From NCBI GenBank assembly GCA_020633325.1, contig JACKDX010000001.1, forward strand, positions 1,792,511 to 1,856,510: a stretch of DNA of 64,000 bases, given 5' to 3'. Made by a program: the position numbers and the translations under genes. This document shows, in pieces, positions 1 through 7,955 of the stretch. Numbering within the stretch: the first letter of the stretch is position 1; each line of letters opens with the position of its first letter. A model generated the notes under the pieces. It was given only the letters and a program-made list of their open reading frames with translations. It searched no databases and had not been told where the DNA came from. Source of the DNA: Myxococcales bacterium (GTDB lineage Bacteria > Myxococcota_A > Polyangia > Polyangiales > GCA-016699535).

Positions 1-3000
1 GATCGCAACATGAGCTTGTGCACGGATCGGTATTCGCTCAAACGCTGATCGCCCGCCGCGTCGGTTGTAACGATGGGATCGTTATCTATAAACACCGCTT
101 CGGCGATCGAACGAGACATGGTTTCGTCGGACGAGGTGCCAAAGCCTCTTGCCGTATGGGTCTGCAGTGTCCCTGTGGCATCTGCCAATAAAACAAAGCC
201 TTTTTCAGCTCGGAAAAAGCTGACGGCTCCATCGGTTATTCGTTCCAGCAGCCTATCAAGCTGGTGCTCACTAACCAATCGACGAAGAATGTCGAGCAAA
301 TGGTTAAAGCGTTCCTGCGCGATGGTTTCCATAGCGGCCTCCGTCTCGACAGCGGGGAGACGGGTGGCTGCGTAAGCAGCGTTGAGCCTCGCTCTCCACG
401 GGTCTGTCCAATAGGTGTCTTGATAGTCGACTGGCAAAGCAGAGGCGATGTCGGCAATCAGCGCTACCGTTCTGTTAAGATACACATGTTTGTCGTTGGG
501 TCGTGCTGCCTCAGAATGCGCAAGCACGGCGAGCGCACGCCAAGAAAGTTCCCGATCGCCTCTTCTGTCTGATTCCTCCAATGCCATGTGCGCGAGTTGC
601 GTGGCGGAGTCATGTTTCCCCAACTGGGCATCGCGGAGTCCCATCAGCATCGAAAGGCGGGAGCGCAAATCCGCGAGGTCTCCTTTCTCGAGTTCTTTCG
701 ACGCCGCAATAAGAAATGCATCTGCTCGGGCGGTATCGGGTGGCACTTGATAGCCCAGAGAGGCCTCTGCCGCATCGAGCTGGGCTTCGGCCACTTCGCG
801 CGTTTGCCCGAGCACCTGGAAAATTTCAATGGCCTCCTGATAGCTCTGCAATCCCTCGGCGTGCTGATGGGTGCGCACCTGAATGTCCCCCATCAACGCG
901 ACTCCTTGTGCGTAAACGCGCTGGATGCCCATTCGTACGGCATCTTGAAGCACCTCGGCCAAGAGCATGCGCGCCTGTCCATACCGTCCCAAGCAGATTT
1001 TCAAGTGAGCCAGATTCGCCCGCGCCATGAGGTCTGATGAATGCTTTGCTGCGCGTCTGGCCGAGGAAATGGCGCTCAAATAGTGCCGCTCCGCCTCCGT
1101 GTACCGTGCTTGGAGCGATTCCAAAGTGCCGACGTTGAGCGAGAACACCGCAATACTTCCGACGTCTTCGAGCGCTCGCGCCAATGTGAGACTTTCTCCG
1201 TAGAGCCGTCGCGCTTCTCGAAAATGGCCACGTCGATGTTGCGCGATTGCCATATAGTTAAGCACATTCGCTTCCTCAGACTTCCGCCCAAGCCTGCGGG
1301 CAAGCAATAGCGCACGCCGATACGAAGCGTCAGCCTCCTCTTGCTCGCCCTGATAATCTTGTGCCATGCCAGCAGCAGTGAGTAGCTCGATGCCTGAGGC
1401 ATCATCCGTATCGTGATTGAGAAGTGCTTGCGATACCGTCTCGACTACCTCGGGATACCGCCCTTGGTTCAGAAGAGCGCGGGCGCGTTCACGGGCAAAG
1501 GGGGCTTTTCGTTCTGCGGTGAGCATTGGCTCAAGAGCATCAAGCTCCTTTAGCGCAAGCGCGTAGTCGCCCTTTGCGATGCGTATCCGTGCGCGTAACA
1601 GTTGCGCCTCTTGCCCCTCTTCATCGCTCGGTTTGCCAGAAAGCACGTCGGCTGTTCTCTCAACAGCCATGTCGTACTCTCCGAGCTCCAGATAGAGACG
1701 CGCGAGGCGAAGCAATGCCATGGGCCGACCGGTGTGGCGCATATGCGGCAACCATGCGGCATACCACTTTGCTGCCCTTGACGTGGCGCCCTCAGCCAAC
1801 ACCTGATCGCATGCCACGGGCACGTGACGCGCCATTGCTGCGGCATCTTCGCTTGCCAAGGCGAGTTCCGCGCGCTGCGAAATGGTAAACGCCTCGACAT
1901 GCTTCAACAAGCTGAGCGCACATGCTCGACGGGCTGGCGCATCAAACGCTCGCAAAGCAACCTCTCCTAACTCCGGGGAGATGAGTCGCACCTGGGCACG
2001 AGAACGCTCAATCATCTGGTGTCGTTCGAGTTCGGCGACGGCCTGTTCCACGTCCCATACCGACAGCAAGGGCTCGGAACTCCTCTTGCACGCTTCGAAG
2101 AACTCTAGGGGCATCATGTCACCGAGCATGCTCAGCACCATTGCCATCTGACGCGCCTCTGGTCCCAAGTGTTCGAATAACGCATCGGCACGCTTCCGGA
2201 CGCGTCCCTCCACCACCAGCGAAGCGATATCCCGCGCTGATGGCATAAAGAGCGCCGCCGCTCGAGCCAAGAGGTCATGCGCTTGCCCAGGATGTCCATC
2301 ACAGCGACGCAAAATAGCCTCGTGCACGGACTCGTCCACCTCTCCCAAAGCATCTGTAACCAAACGCTGCATCTCGGGCCGGGCAAGCTTCTCTAGCTGA
2401 AACGTTTTGTGACACGTCCAGGCATCGTTGCTGCCTCGTCCCGTCCCAATGAGCGCCACGGGGCCCCTCGTTTCGTCATACATAAAGGCGCGAAGTCGCT
2501 CACACACTTCGGGCTCGGCGCGATCGAGGTCGTCGATCAAAAGCACAAGCCCTGCCTCCGATTGGCTGCCCACCTTCGCGTCTTGCAGCATGTCCAATCC
2601 GTTGGCATCCCCCCTGAAAGTCACTTCGGCCGCATGCACTCGGTAGCCGCTCAGCGCCATGCGCCACCTTAGCTCTGTGAGGAGCGTGGTTTTCCCCATT
2701 CCTTCCCCTGCTGCTATCCAACCGACCCAAGGTCCGGGAAGCGGACGCGCGCTATACGTATCGAAAAACCTCGAGACCTCGAGTTCAAGTTCGGCGACCA
2801 CTGATTCGCGACCCCGAGGAATCGGCGGCAAGAAAACGCGCGGCTCCTGGCGCGTCGTCGCAGGTGTATCCAGCAATGTTTCAAGTGCGCTACGAAATTC
2901 CGAAAGAGCGGCTGTCCTCTTCTCTGGGTCTGGGTGAAGTGCACCCAGCGCAATCGCTCCTGCACGGGCTCGCCACGGCTCTTTTTCGCTCGGAGGTAGT

Positions 3001-3683
3001 TCAAGCTGCGGTTGCCCCTCCATATGTCGAGCTCGGGCTTTGATCGAAAGCGTCTCCAAAGGCGTTTGGCCATATAACCCCATCCACAGCACCGCCCCAA
3101 GCGCATAGACGTCGCCCTTTGTAGTCGGTATCCCGCTCTTCAAGCACTCTGGCGCCATGAATGCCGGCGTGCCGCCTCCATGTCTTGCCGGTTCATCATG
3201 AAGCCGAGCCAGGCCAAAATCGATAAGCCACGGCCGCCCGTCGTGGTCCAGGATAATATTGTTGGGCTTGATGTCGCCGTGAACGACACCCTCACGATGG
3301 ACGATGCTGAGCGAATGCGCCACTTCGGCCACGCAGTGGAGGAGCTCATTGCCGCTCAGACCTTCATCCAACGCCGCGTGCAACGTCCGGCCAGAAACGT
3401 AGGCACGGGTCAAAAAAGGTATCAACGCATCTGAGCCATCCTGAGCGCACCCGCTCTCTATGACGCCGCAATCGAGAACCCGCGCGACTCCCGGGATGGC
3501 CAGCCTGGCCAACATCATGAACTCCCGCCCAGCTTGGGCGGGGTCCCACTCCCTCCGCGGCACGGGTGAAAAGATCTTGAGTGCCACTTCTCTGTCCAAG
3601 CGGAGATCTTCCGCATGATAAACTGAGCCAGAAGCTCCCACGCCCAGGTCGCCTAACACTCGGTATCGGCTGGGAATTTTCAT
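1..3683 (-). CDS. Ser/Thr kinase-ATPase-TPR-GAF fusion protein (partial)
   Basis: The frame is open from an ATG at 3683 to the left edge, giving at least 1,227 residues with the C-terminus missing. In order it shows a Hanks-type kinase domain (about residues 5-270; Gly-rich loop GVGASGSV, VALK lysine, catalytic loop HGDIKPNN with Asp137, DFG, and MAPE in place of APE), a P-loop ATPase module (Walker A GEGMGKT near residue 326, followed by a LLIDDLD Walker B), a long TPR-like helical region (about 620-1050), and the start of a GAF-like domain. This is the PknK-like multi-domain layout common in Myxococcota; some relatives continue into a sigma-54 activator or histidine kinase domain, which cannot be seen here. 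HGD replaces the usual HRD, so it is a non-RD kinase. It lies 77 nt downstream of a second kinase on the same strand, probably in one operon. Confidence 0.88.
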   Translation of the reverse strand, partial: MKIPSRYRVLGDLGVGASGSVYHAEDLRLDREVALKIFSPVPRREWDPAQAGREFMMLARLAIPGVARVLDCGVIESGCAQDGSDALIPFLTRAYVSGRTLHAALDEGLSGNELLHCVAEVAHSLSIVHREGVVHGDIKPNNIILDHDGRPWLIDFGLARLHDEPARHGGGTPAFMAPECLKSGIPTTKGDVYALGAVLWMGLYGQTPLETLSIKARARHMEGQPQLELPPSEKEPWRARAGAIALGALHPDPEKRTAALSEFRSALETLLDTPATTRQEPRVFLPPIPRGRESVVAELELEVSRFFDTYSARPLPGPWVGWIAAGEGMGKTTLLTELRWRMALSGYRVHAAEVTFRGDANGLDMLQDAKVGSQSEAGLVLLIDDLDRAEPEVCERLRAFMYDETRGPVALIGTGRGSNDAWTCHKTFQLEKLARPEMQRLVTDALGEVDESVHEAILRRCDGHPGQAHDLLARAAALFMPSARDIASLVVEGRVRKRADALFEHLGPEARQMAMVLSMLGDMMPLEFFEACKRSSEPLLSVWDVEQAVAELERHQMIERSRAQVRLISPELGEVALRAFDAPARRACALSLLKHVEAFTISQRAELALASEDAAAMARHVPVACDQVLAEGATSRAAKWYAAWLPHMRHTGRPMALLRLARLYLELGEYDMAVERTADVLSGKPSDEEGQEAQLLRARIRIAKGDYALALKELDALEPMLTAERKAPFARERARALLNQGRYPEVVETVSQALLNHDTDDASGIELLTAAGMAQDYQGEQEEADASYRRALLLARRLGRKSEEANVLNYMAIAQHRRGHFREARRLYGESLTLARALEDVGSIAVFSLNVGTLESLQARYTEAERHYLSAISSARRAAKHSSDLMARANLAHLKICLGRYGQARMLLAEVLQDAVRMGIQRVYAQGVALMGDIQVRTHQHAEGLQSYQEAIEIFQVLGQTREVAEAQLDAAEASLGYQVPPDTARADAFLIAASKELEKGDLADLRSRLSMLMGLRDAQLGKHDSATQLAHMALEESDRRGDRELSWRALAVLAHSEAARPNDKHVYLNRTVALIADIASALPVDYQDTYWTDPWRARLNAAYAATRLPAVETEAAMETIAQERFNHLLDILRRLVSEHQLDRLLERITDGAVSFFRAEKGFVLLADATGTLQTHTARGFGTSSDETMSRSIAEAVFIDNDPIVTTDAAGDQRLSEYRSVHKLMLR

Positions 3684-3760
3684 GCCCACGGACTAGTTTA
3701 GCACATCATGGCGCAGGTGCGCGCTTATTGGCGCATTGTGTGCCAAACTGGGCAGACGAT

Positions 3761-4975
3761 CTACTTGGAAGGCTTAGGCGCCCCACCGCGGGCAGAGCGC
3801 GGGCGGGCGCTCCCTTCCCCGGCTCTCGCCTCTCCCAGATCCCCCGACAGGGCATCCGGCCCAAATTCCAGCGCCTGGCCGCCTTGGGGGCCCACCTCGG
3901 CGCCCCCCAGGGGCTCGGCGAGCATGCGAATATCCTCGAGCATAGAGTCATCATCGAAATGCTCAAGCGCACCGTGCGATGAAAGCAGCTCTACGTCGCG
4001 GCCGGCACTGAGAGCCGTTCCAATGTCCATGTGAGGCAGATCGAACTCCGTGGAGCGCGACAACTTAGAGCTGATTACGCGAAGATGATCTCGAATCACG
4101 TGACTGCCGAGGAGCCAACCAGCGTTCAGGGCTAGGGTCTCAAGTCCAAGGGCGAGTTCTGAGGCCCCTGCGAGGCGACGCATACGTTCCTTTTCCAGCG
4201 TCCGCATGATGATGTCTTGCAGCGCTGCGGGAATCTCCGGACGACGCGCGGACGGTGGAGGCACCTCGCGCTCGACAACCGCCGTCATGACCTCCAGGTC
4301 TGTGCCCATGAACAGACGAGAGTTGGTAGCAAGCTCATAGAGGATGACCCCCAACGCATACACATCCACCCGGTGGTCCAACTTTCGGCCGTGCACCTGT
4401 TCTGGCGGCATGTAGGCGTACGTCCCGGTCACCACGCCGGAATGGGTACCCGTCCCCTCCGCCGTCTGCGCCACGCCAAAATCCAACACTTTAATGTGAC
4501 CGGTCTCGGTGACCATTAAGTTGTCAGGTGTCACGTCGCGGTGAACGACTTCGGCGATGCCGGATCGCGGATTGCGGAACTGGTGGGCATAGCCCAACGC
4601 ATCGGCCGCTTGAATCACGATGGCGCATGCGACGGGCAGCGGGATAAAAATACCGGCCTCGGCGGACGCCTCAAGGACTTGTGCCACGCTGTGTCCGCGC
4701 ACATGCTCCATGGCCATATACCATTGCCCTTCCGCGGCACCAAACTCGTATACCTGGGGGAGCCCAGGATGGTCCAACGAGCCCAATAGGAGTGCTTCGT
4801 TCTTAAACAGCTGCAGCACGCGGGCCTCGTCCGCCAAATGGCGAAAGAGCCGCTTGATCACCACCGCCCGCAAAAAGCCTGATCGGCCTCGCTGAATTGC
4901 CAAAAACAACTCCGCCATCCCTCCGGTGGCGAGTTTGTGGCAGAGTTCGTAGCGACCAAACAGCTTTGACTTCAT
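3761..4975 (-). CDS. Ser/Thr protein kinase (Hanks type)
   Basis: A 404-residue protein with a full kinase domain: Gly-rich loop LATGGMAEL, Lys41 in AVVIKR, catalytic loop HRDVTPDNL, DFG in LDFGVAQ, PPEQ in place of APE, and the RVDVYALGVILYEL helix. The HRDVTPDN form, with Thr in place of Lys after the Asp, is frequent in myxobacterial kinases and is expected to be active. The C-terminal 130 residues are low-complexity, rich in Gly, Glu and Ala, with no transmembrane segment, so the enzyme is probably cytosolic. I chose the ATG at 4975; a GTG at 5023 would add 16 residues that look unlike kinase sequence. It precedes the kinase fusion gene and is divergent from the dehydrogenase homologue. 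The substrate is unknown. Confidence 0.88.
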   Translation of the reverse strand: MKSKLFGRYELCHKLATGGMAELFLAIQRGRSGFLRAVVIKRLFRHLADEARVLQLFKNEALLLGSLDHPGLPQVYEFGAAEGQWYMAMEHVRGHSVAQVLEASAEAGIFIPLPVACAIVIQAADALGYAHQFRNPRSGIAEVVHRDVTPDNLMVTETGHIKVLDFGVAQTAEGTGTHSGVVTGTYAYMPPEQVHGRKLDHRVDVYALGVILYELATNSRLFMGTDLEVMTAVVEREVPPPSARRPEIPAALQDIIMRTLEKERMRRLAGASELALGLETLALNAGWLLGSHVIRDHLRVISSKLSRSTEFDLPHMDIGTALSAGRDVELLSSHGALEHFDDDSMLEDIRMLAEPLGGAEVGPQGGQALEFGPDALSGDLGEARAGEGSARPRSARGGAPKPSK

Positions 4976-5082
4976 AACTGGCTTGTAATACCTAAAAACC
5001 GATGACGATGCGACGCTTTCCACGTATTTTGTGTTCGAAAGCTGTCGTCCGCGTCTAACTCTGTCATAAGTGCTGCCATCGC

Positions 5083-5931
5083 ATGGAGCAAGGCATTAAG
5101 GATCATACGATTGTGATCACCGGCGGGGCGCGGGGCATCGGTCTCGCGCACGCCCATTACTGCGCAGCACAAGGAGCCAACGTGGTCATCGTGGATTCGG
5201 GTTCAGATCTGGACGGGACTGGTGGCGATTCGCGATTGGCCCACGGAGCGGCTCGAGAAATAGCTAGAGCAGGCGGTGGTTCCGTATGTTCTGCCGCCAT
5301 CGATGTTCGCAGCGAAGGGGCTTTTGCCGAAGTCCTCGAACTCGCTCTCGGCATGCACGGTCGGCTGGATGCCGTGATACTCAATGCGGGAATGCACACC
5401 GAAAAGCGCCTGCTCAACCTGGACTCCGGCGATCTCGAGATGTCACTCGGGTATCTCGTAGCGGCGTTTCGGTGGACCCAACAGGCGATTGCCTATTGGA
5501 GCACAAGACAGGCGGCGGGCGCATTGCTCCTCACAACCTCAAGCCGGGCCTGGCATGGACGCGCCGAGCAGGCACATCTCAGCGCGGCAGACGCCGCCGT
5601 TTTGGCCCTCGTTCGTTCCGCAGCAGCAGAGCTGCGGCAAAAACCGATACGAATCAATGCGATTGCGCCCTTTGCTCTGAGCCGGCAGACCAGGAGATGG
5701 CCCGAAAGCCAACATGTTGATCCGCATGCCATCAGTGCGGATTATGCGGCACCGCTCGCCGCTTTTCTCGTCTCCCCCTCTGCCAAGGCAGTCAGCGGCG
5801 AAGTGCTTTCACAAAGTGGCGCAAGAATCTACGCGATCCGCCCCGCGCAGACACCCGGCGTCTTTCTGCCTGAGCTGCCCGTAAATCTCGCCGACATGGC
5901 TACGCTAGTCAAAGAGGCGCTTGCGCAATAG
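5083..5931 (+). CDS. Short-chain dehydrogenase-fold protein lacking catalytic Tyr/Lys
   Basis: A 282-residue protein with the classical SDR Rossmann signature TGGARGIG (residues 13-20), an adenine-region VDSGSD, the LNAG motif and a late INAIAPFA motif, so the NAD(P) fold looks complete. The catalytic Ser153 is kept at its normal 12-residue distance. However, the position of the catalytic Tyr reads Leu166 (CTC) and the partner Lys reads Asp170 (GAC) in the string AHLSAADA, where active enzymes have NYSAAKA. By family knowledge it should not catalyse ordinary carbonyl/alcohol oxidoreduction. It may be a cofactor-sensing or structural relative, or may use another mechanism. It stands alone between the kinases and a small protein gene. 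The substrate is unknown. Confidence 0.85.
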   Translation: MEQGIKDHTIVITGGARGIGLAHAHYCAAQGANVVIVDSGSDLDGTGGDSRLAHGAAREIARAGGGSVCSAAIDVRSEGAFAEVLELALGMHGRLDAVILNAGMHTEKRLLNLDSGDLEMSLGYLVAAFRWTQQAIAYWSTRQAAGALLLTTSSRAWHGRAEQAHLSAADAAVLALVRSAAAELRQKPIRINAIAPFALSRQTRRWPESQHVDPHAISADYAAPLAAFLVSPSAKAVSGEVLSQSGARIYAIRPAQTPGVFLPELPVNLADMATLVKEALAQ

Positions 5932-5985
5932 GGACCCCGGCCCGATGATACGCAGTGGGGCAGCCTGCCGCCCCCCAGCCGGCTC

Positions 5986-6150
5986 TTAAACTCCAAGATC
6001 GATGATAATCACACCGCGGTCTTGATCATCTTCGACCGTCTGGGGGCTCAACGGCTCTGGAAGCGGAAGCTCAAGCACCTGTTCATAGTGCTTGATCCGC
6101 TCCAGCTCTTCGCGTTGTCGGATTTGCTCTATAATAAATGGGGGCAACAT
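5986..6150 (-). CDS. Small conserved-looking hypothetical protein
   Basis: A 54-residue protein starting MLPPFIIEQIRQREE and ending RGVIIIDLGV, with a charged helical middle and a Pro-rich linker. I do not know its function. I recall short proteins of this architecture in Myxococcota genomes, but that is memory, not a search. The frame is open upstream to a TTG at 6219. That TTG lies inside the -10 box of a near-consensus promoter, so the ATG at 6150 is the better start, giving a leader of about 60 nt. It sits between the SDR homologue and rsmA, transcribed away from rsmA. Confidence 0.6.
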   Translation of the reverse strand: MLPPFIIEQIRQREELERIKHYEQVLELPLPEPLSPQTVEDDQDRGVIIIDLGV

Positions 6151-6218
6151 GGCGCGGTGTCTTTCTTGCAGTACAAGGGCTATCTTCTGTTCCGGACAAA
6201 ATCTCTTTCCTCTTAACA

Positions 6219-6246
6219 ATTATAGTACATCCCCAGGGTATGCCAA
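6219..6246 (-). promoter_or_regulatory. Sigma-70-type promoter for the small protein gene
   Basis: Read on the minus strand, TTGGCA (6241-6246) is followed after 16 nt by TATAAT (6219-6224). The -35 matches 5 of 6 and the -10 matches 6 of 6 consensus bases. Transcription would start near 6211, downstream of the TTG at 6219, and therefore supports translation from the ATG at 6150. Confidence 0.65.
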
Positions 6247-6297
6247 GACTTAGGGGGAAAAAGGCTTCAATAGCCAGTAATCATTCATGAATTAATA

Positions 6298-6319
6298 CAG
6301 CAACGATCATCCGTTGCTG
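6298..6319. repeat. Perfect 8-bp inverted repeat in the rsmA leader
   Basis: CAGCAACG and CGTTGCTG flank a 6-nt loop and end 13 nt before the rsmA GTG start. As RNA it would form a stable hairpin immediately upstream of a start that has no clear Shine-Dalgarno sequence. No T-tract follows, so it is not an ordinary terminator. It could be a translational control element or a protein-binding palindrome. Confidence 0.5.
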
Positions 6320-6332
6320 CTGAAACTTTGCA

Positions 6333-7178
6333 GTGCAGTCAGATAATCCCCGAGCGTTGCTTCGCAAGCACGGATTCCAGCCGAAGGGCCGGTATTCTCA
6401 AAACTTTCTCGTGGCGCCGCGGACCGTCCAAAGAATTTGCGATCGGATACTTTTGACGACCGCTGAGGAATGGGTGATCGAACTGGGCGCGGGCACAGGG
6501 GTTCTCACTGTTGAGCTGCTGCTACGGGGCGCGACCGTGACGGCCGTGGAACCAGACCCCGACATGGTACACGTCTTGCGGACGGAGCTTGGCGCGGAAG
6601 CGCACTTAAGTATCCTCATGGCCGACGCCCTTGATCTTGATGTCCAAACGATGTCTTTGGACAAGAACAGGCGCCCCATAGTCGCCGGCAACCTCCCTTA
6701 TGCCATTACCGGCTCCATCTTGAGATGGGCATGCGCAAACGCTGCTTTCGTTAAGCGATACGTGTTCTTGGTGCAAAAGGAAGTGGGGCAGCGCATCGTG
6801 GCTATGGCCGGAAGTGCTCATTATGGTGCGCTCAGTGTCTTCTTACAAAACAAGTTTGAGCCGCATGTGCTAGAGCGGGTCGGGAAAGACGCATTTTTCC
6901 CTCGACCTAAAGTGGACAGCGCGTTGGTTGCGCTCGAGACAAGGCATGCCCCTATCACCGAGGAGACCTCTGTCTTTCGATCAACCGTGCGCGCCGCATT
7001 CGATGCGCGGCGCAAGACGTTGCGCAAGGCATTATCCCAAAATCTGCTGAGCAGCGATCAAGCAAGATCTGTTCTACTCGCCGCCGACATCGATGGGCAG
7101 CGGCGGGGAGAAACGTTGAGTGTTGAGGAGTTCATGCGTCTGAGCGATCACGCCGCTCGCGAACTCGGGTCAACCTGA
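6333..7178 (+). CDS. rsmA: 16S rRNA (adenine1518-N6/adenine1519-N6)-dimethyltransferase
   Basis: The product (281 residues) dimethylates two adjacent adenosines in the 3' terminal hairpin of 16S rRNA using S-adenosylmethionine, a late step in small-subunit assembly. Visible family motifs are GRYSQNFL (QNFL at 23-26), the SAM-binding ELGAGTG (50-56), the acidic VEPD that contacts the ribose, and the catalytic NLPY (120-123). The C-terminal helical domain contains FDARRKTLRKAL. Length is normal for KsgA/RsmA. The start is GTG; no in-frame ATG would keep the conserved N-terminus. The 3' end overlaps the convergent flavin reductase-like gene by 9 nt. Confidence 0.95.
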   Translation: MQSDNPRALLRKHGFQPKGRYSQNFLVAPRTVQRICDRILLTTAEEWVIELGAGTGVLTVELLLRGATVTAVEPDPDMVHVLRTELGAEAHLSILMADALDLDVQTMSLDKNRRPIVAGNLPYAITGSILRWACANAAFVKRYVFLVQKEVGQRIVAMAGSAHYGALSVFLQNKFEPHVLERVGKDAFFPRPKVDSALVALETRHAPITEETSVFRSTVRAAFDARRKTLRKALSQNLLSSDQARSVLLAADIDGQRRGETLSVEEFMRLSDHAARELGST

Positions 7179-7955
7179 CGCGGGTTCGGTGTGGATGGCT
7201 GAACGTTCCACACCATGGGATCGCACCAGCATCTTGCTCACATCCTGGACCATGGAAGCATGGCCGCAAACAAAGTACGCTCCAAATGCGTGTGACTCGG
7301 CCAAGGCGCGGACATGATCCTGCACATACCCGCAGAGCCCCTGCCAACCGCTCGCAGGGTTGGAAAGCGTCACCCAATATGTCAACTGAACATGTTGTGC
7401 ATCCCAAGCCTCAAACTCATCCCTCCAAAGTATCCGCTCTTCGTCGCGATGTCCTGCCAGGATCACACGCGGCATTTCAAAAGAGGGTTGATGCGAGAGT
7501 TGCGCCTGCAACATGGCTCGAAATGGCGCCACACCCGTGCCCGTCCCAATATATGCCGTCGGAACGCGTTGTGTCTGCACGCGGGAGAATGATCCGTAAG
7601 GTCCAAACGCCATGACCGCGGTTCCCGGAAGCAGGTTCAAGAGCCAGGCGCTGCTGCGCTCGCCATAATCCCGCAGCGCGACCTCAAACAAACCTGACCC
7701 TACAGCATTCGGCGCAGACGCAATCGAAAAAAAAGCCTCGTCATCGGCACCATGCCGCAGTGCAATCCACTGTCCAGCGTGATAGTGAAACTCGGGCGCT
7801 CGCAGTATCTCAAACAGCATCAAATAGGTCTCAGGAGTCATCCGACTGACGCTTAGTAGGCGCAATGGGTGCGGACCCGTATTCTCGTTAAACCCCGTTT
7901 CACTTTTTTCTGGTATAGAGTCCATCGATTTGCACCTGCAGGAGTAGGTTTCCAT
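7170..7955 (-). CDS. Ferredoxin-NAD(P)+ reductase-like flavoprotein
   Basis: A 261-residue FAD/NAD(P) reductase-fold protein. The N-terminal barrel contains GQWIALRHG and the FSIASAP segment that replaces the RxYS/T FAD-binding motif. The NAD(P) domain contains GTGTGVAPFRAM, LAGHRDEERILW and FVCGHASMVQDV, which corresponds to the C/GxxxM nicotinamide loop. No 2Fe-2S domain is present, so it would need a separate electron carrier. The electron acceptor is not evident. An ATG at 7955 lies back-to-back with the ATG of the neighbouring plus-strand gene (CATATG); the ATG at 7925 is an equally reasonable start because the conserved part begins only around residue 32. Confidence 0.82.
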   Translation of the reverse strand: METYSCRCKSMDSIPEKSETGFNENTGPHPLRLLSVSRMTPETYLMLFEILRAPEFHYHAGQWIALRHGADDEAFFSIASAPNAVGSGLFEVALRDYGERSSAWLLNLLPGTAVMAFGPYGSFSRVQTQRVPTAYIGTGTGVAPFRAMLQAQLSHQPSFEMPRVILAGHRDEERILWRDEFEAWDAQHVQLTYWVTLSNPASGWQGLCGYVQDHVRALAESHAFGAYFVCGHASMVQDVSKMLVRSHGVERSAIHTEPASG

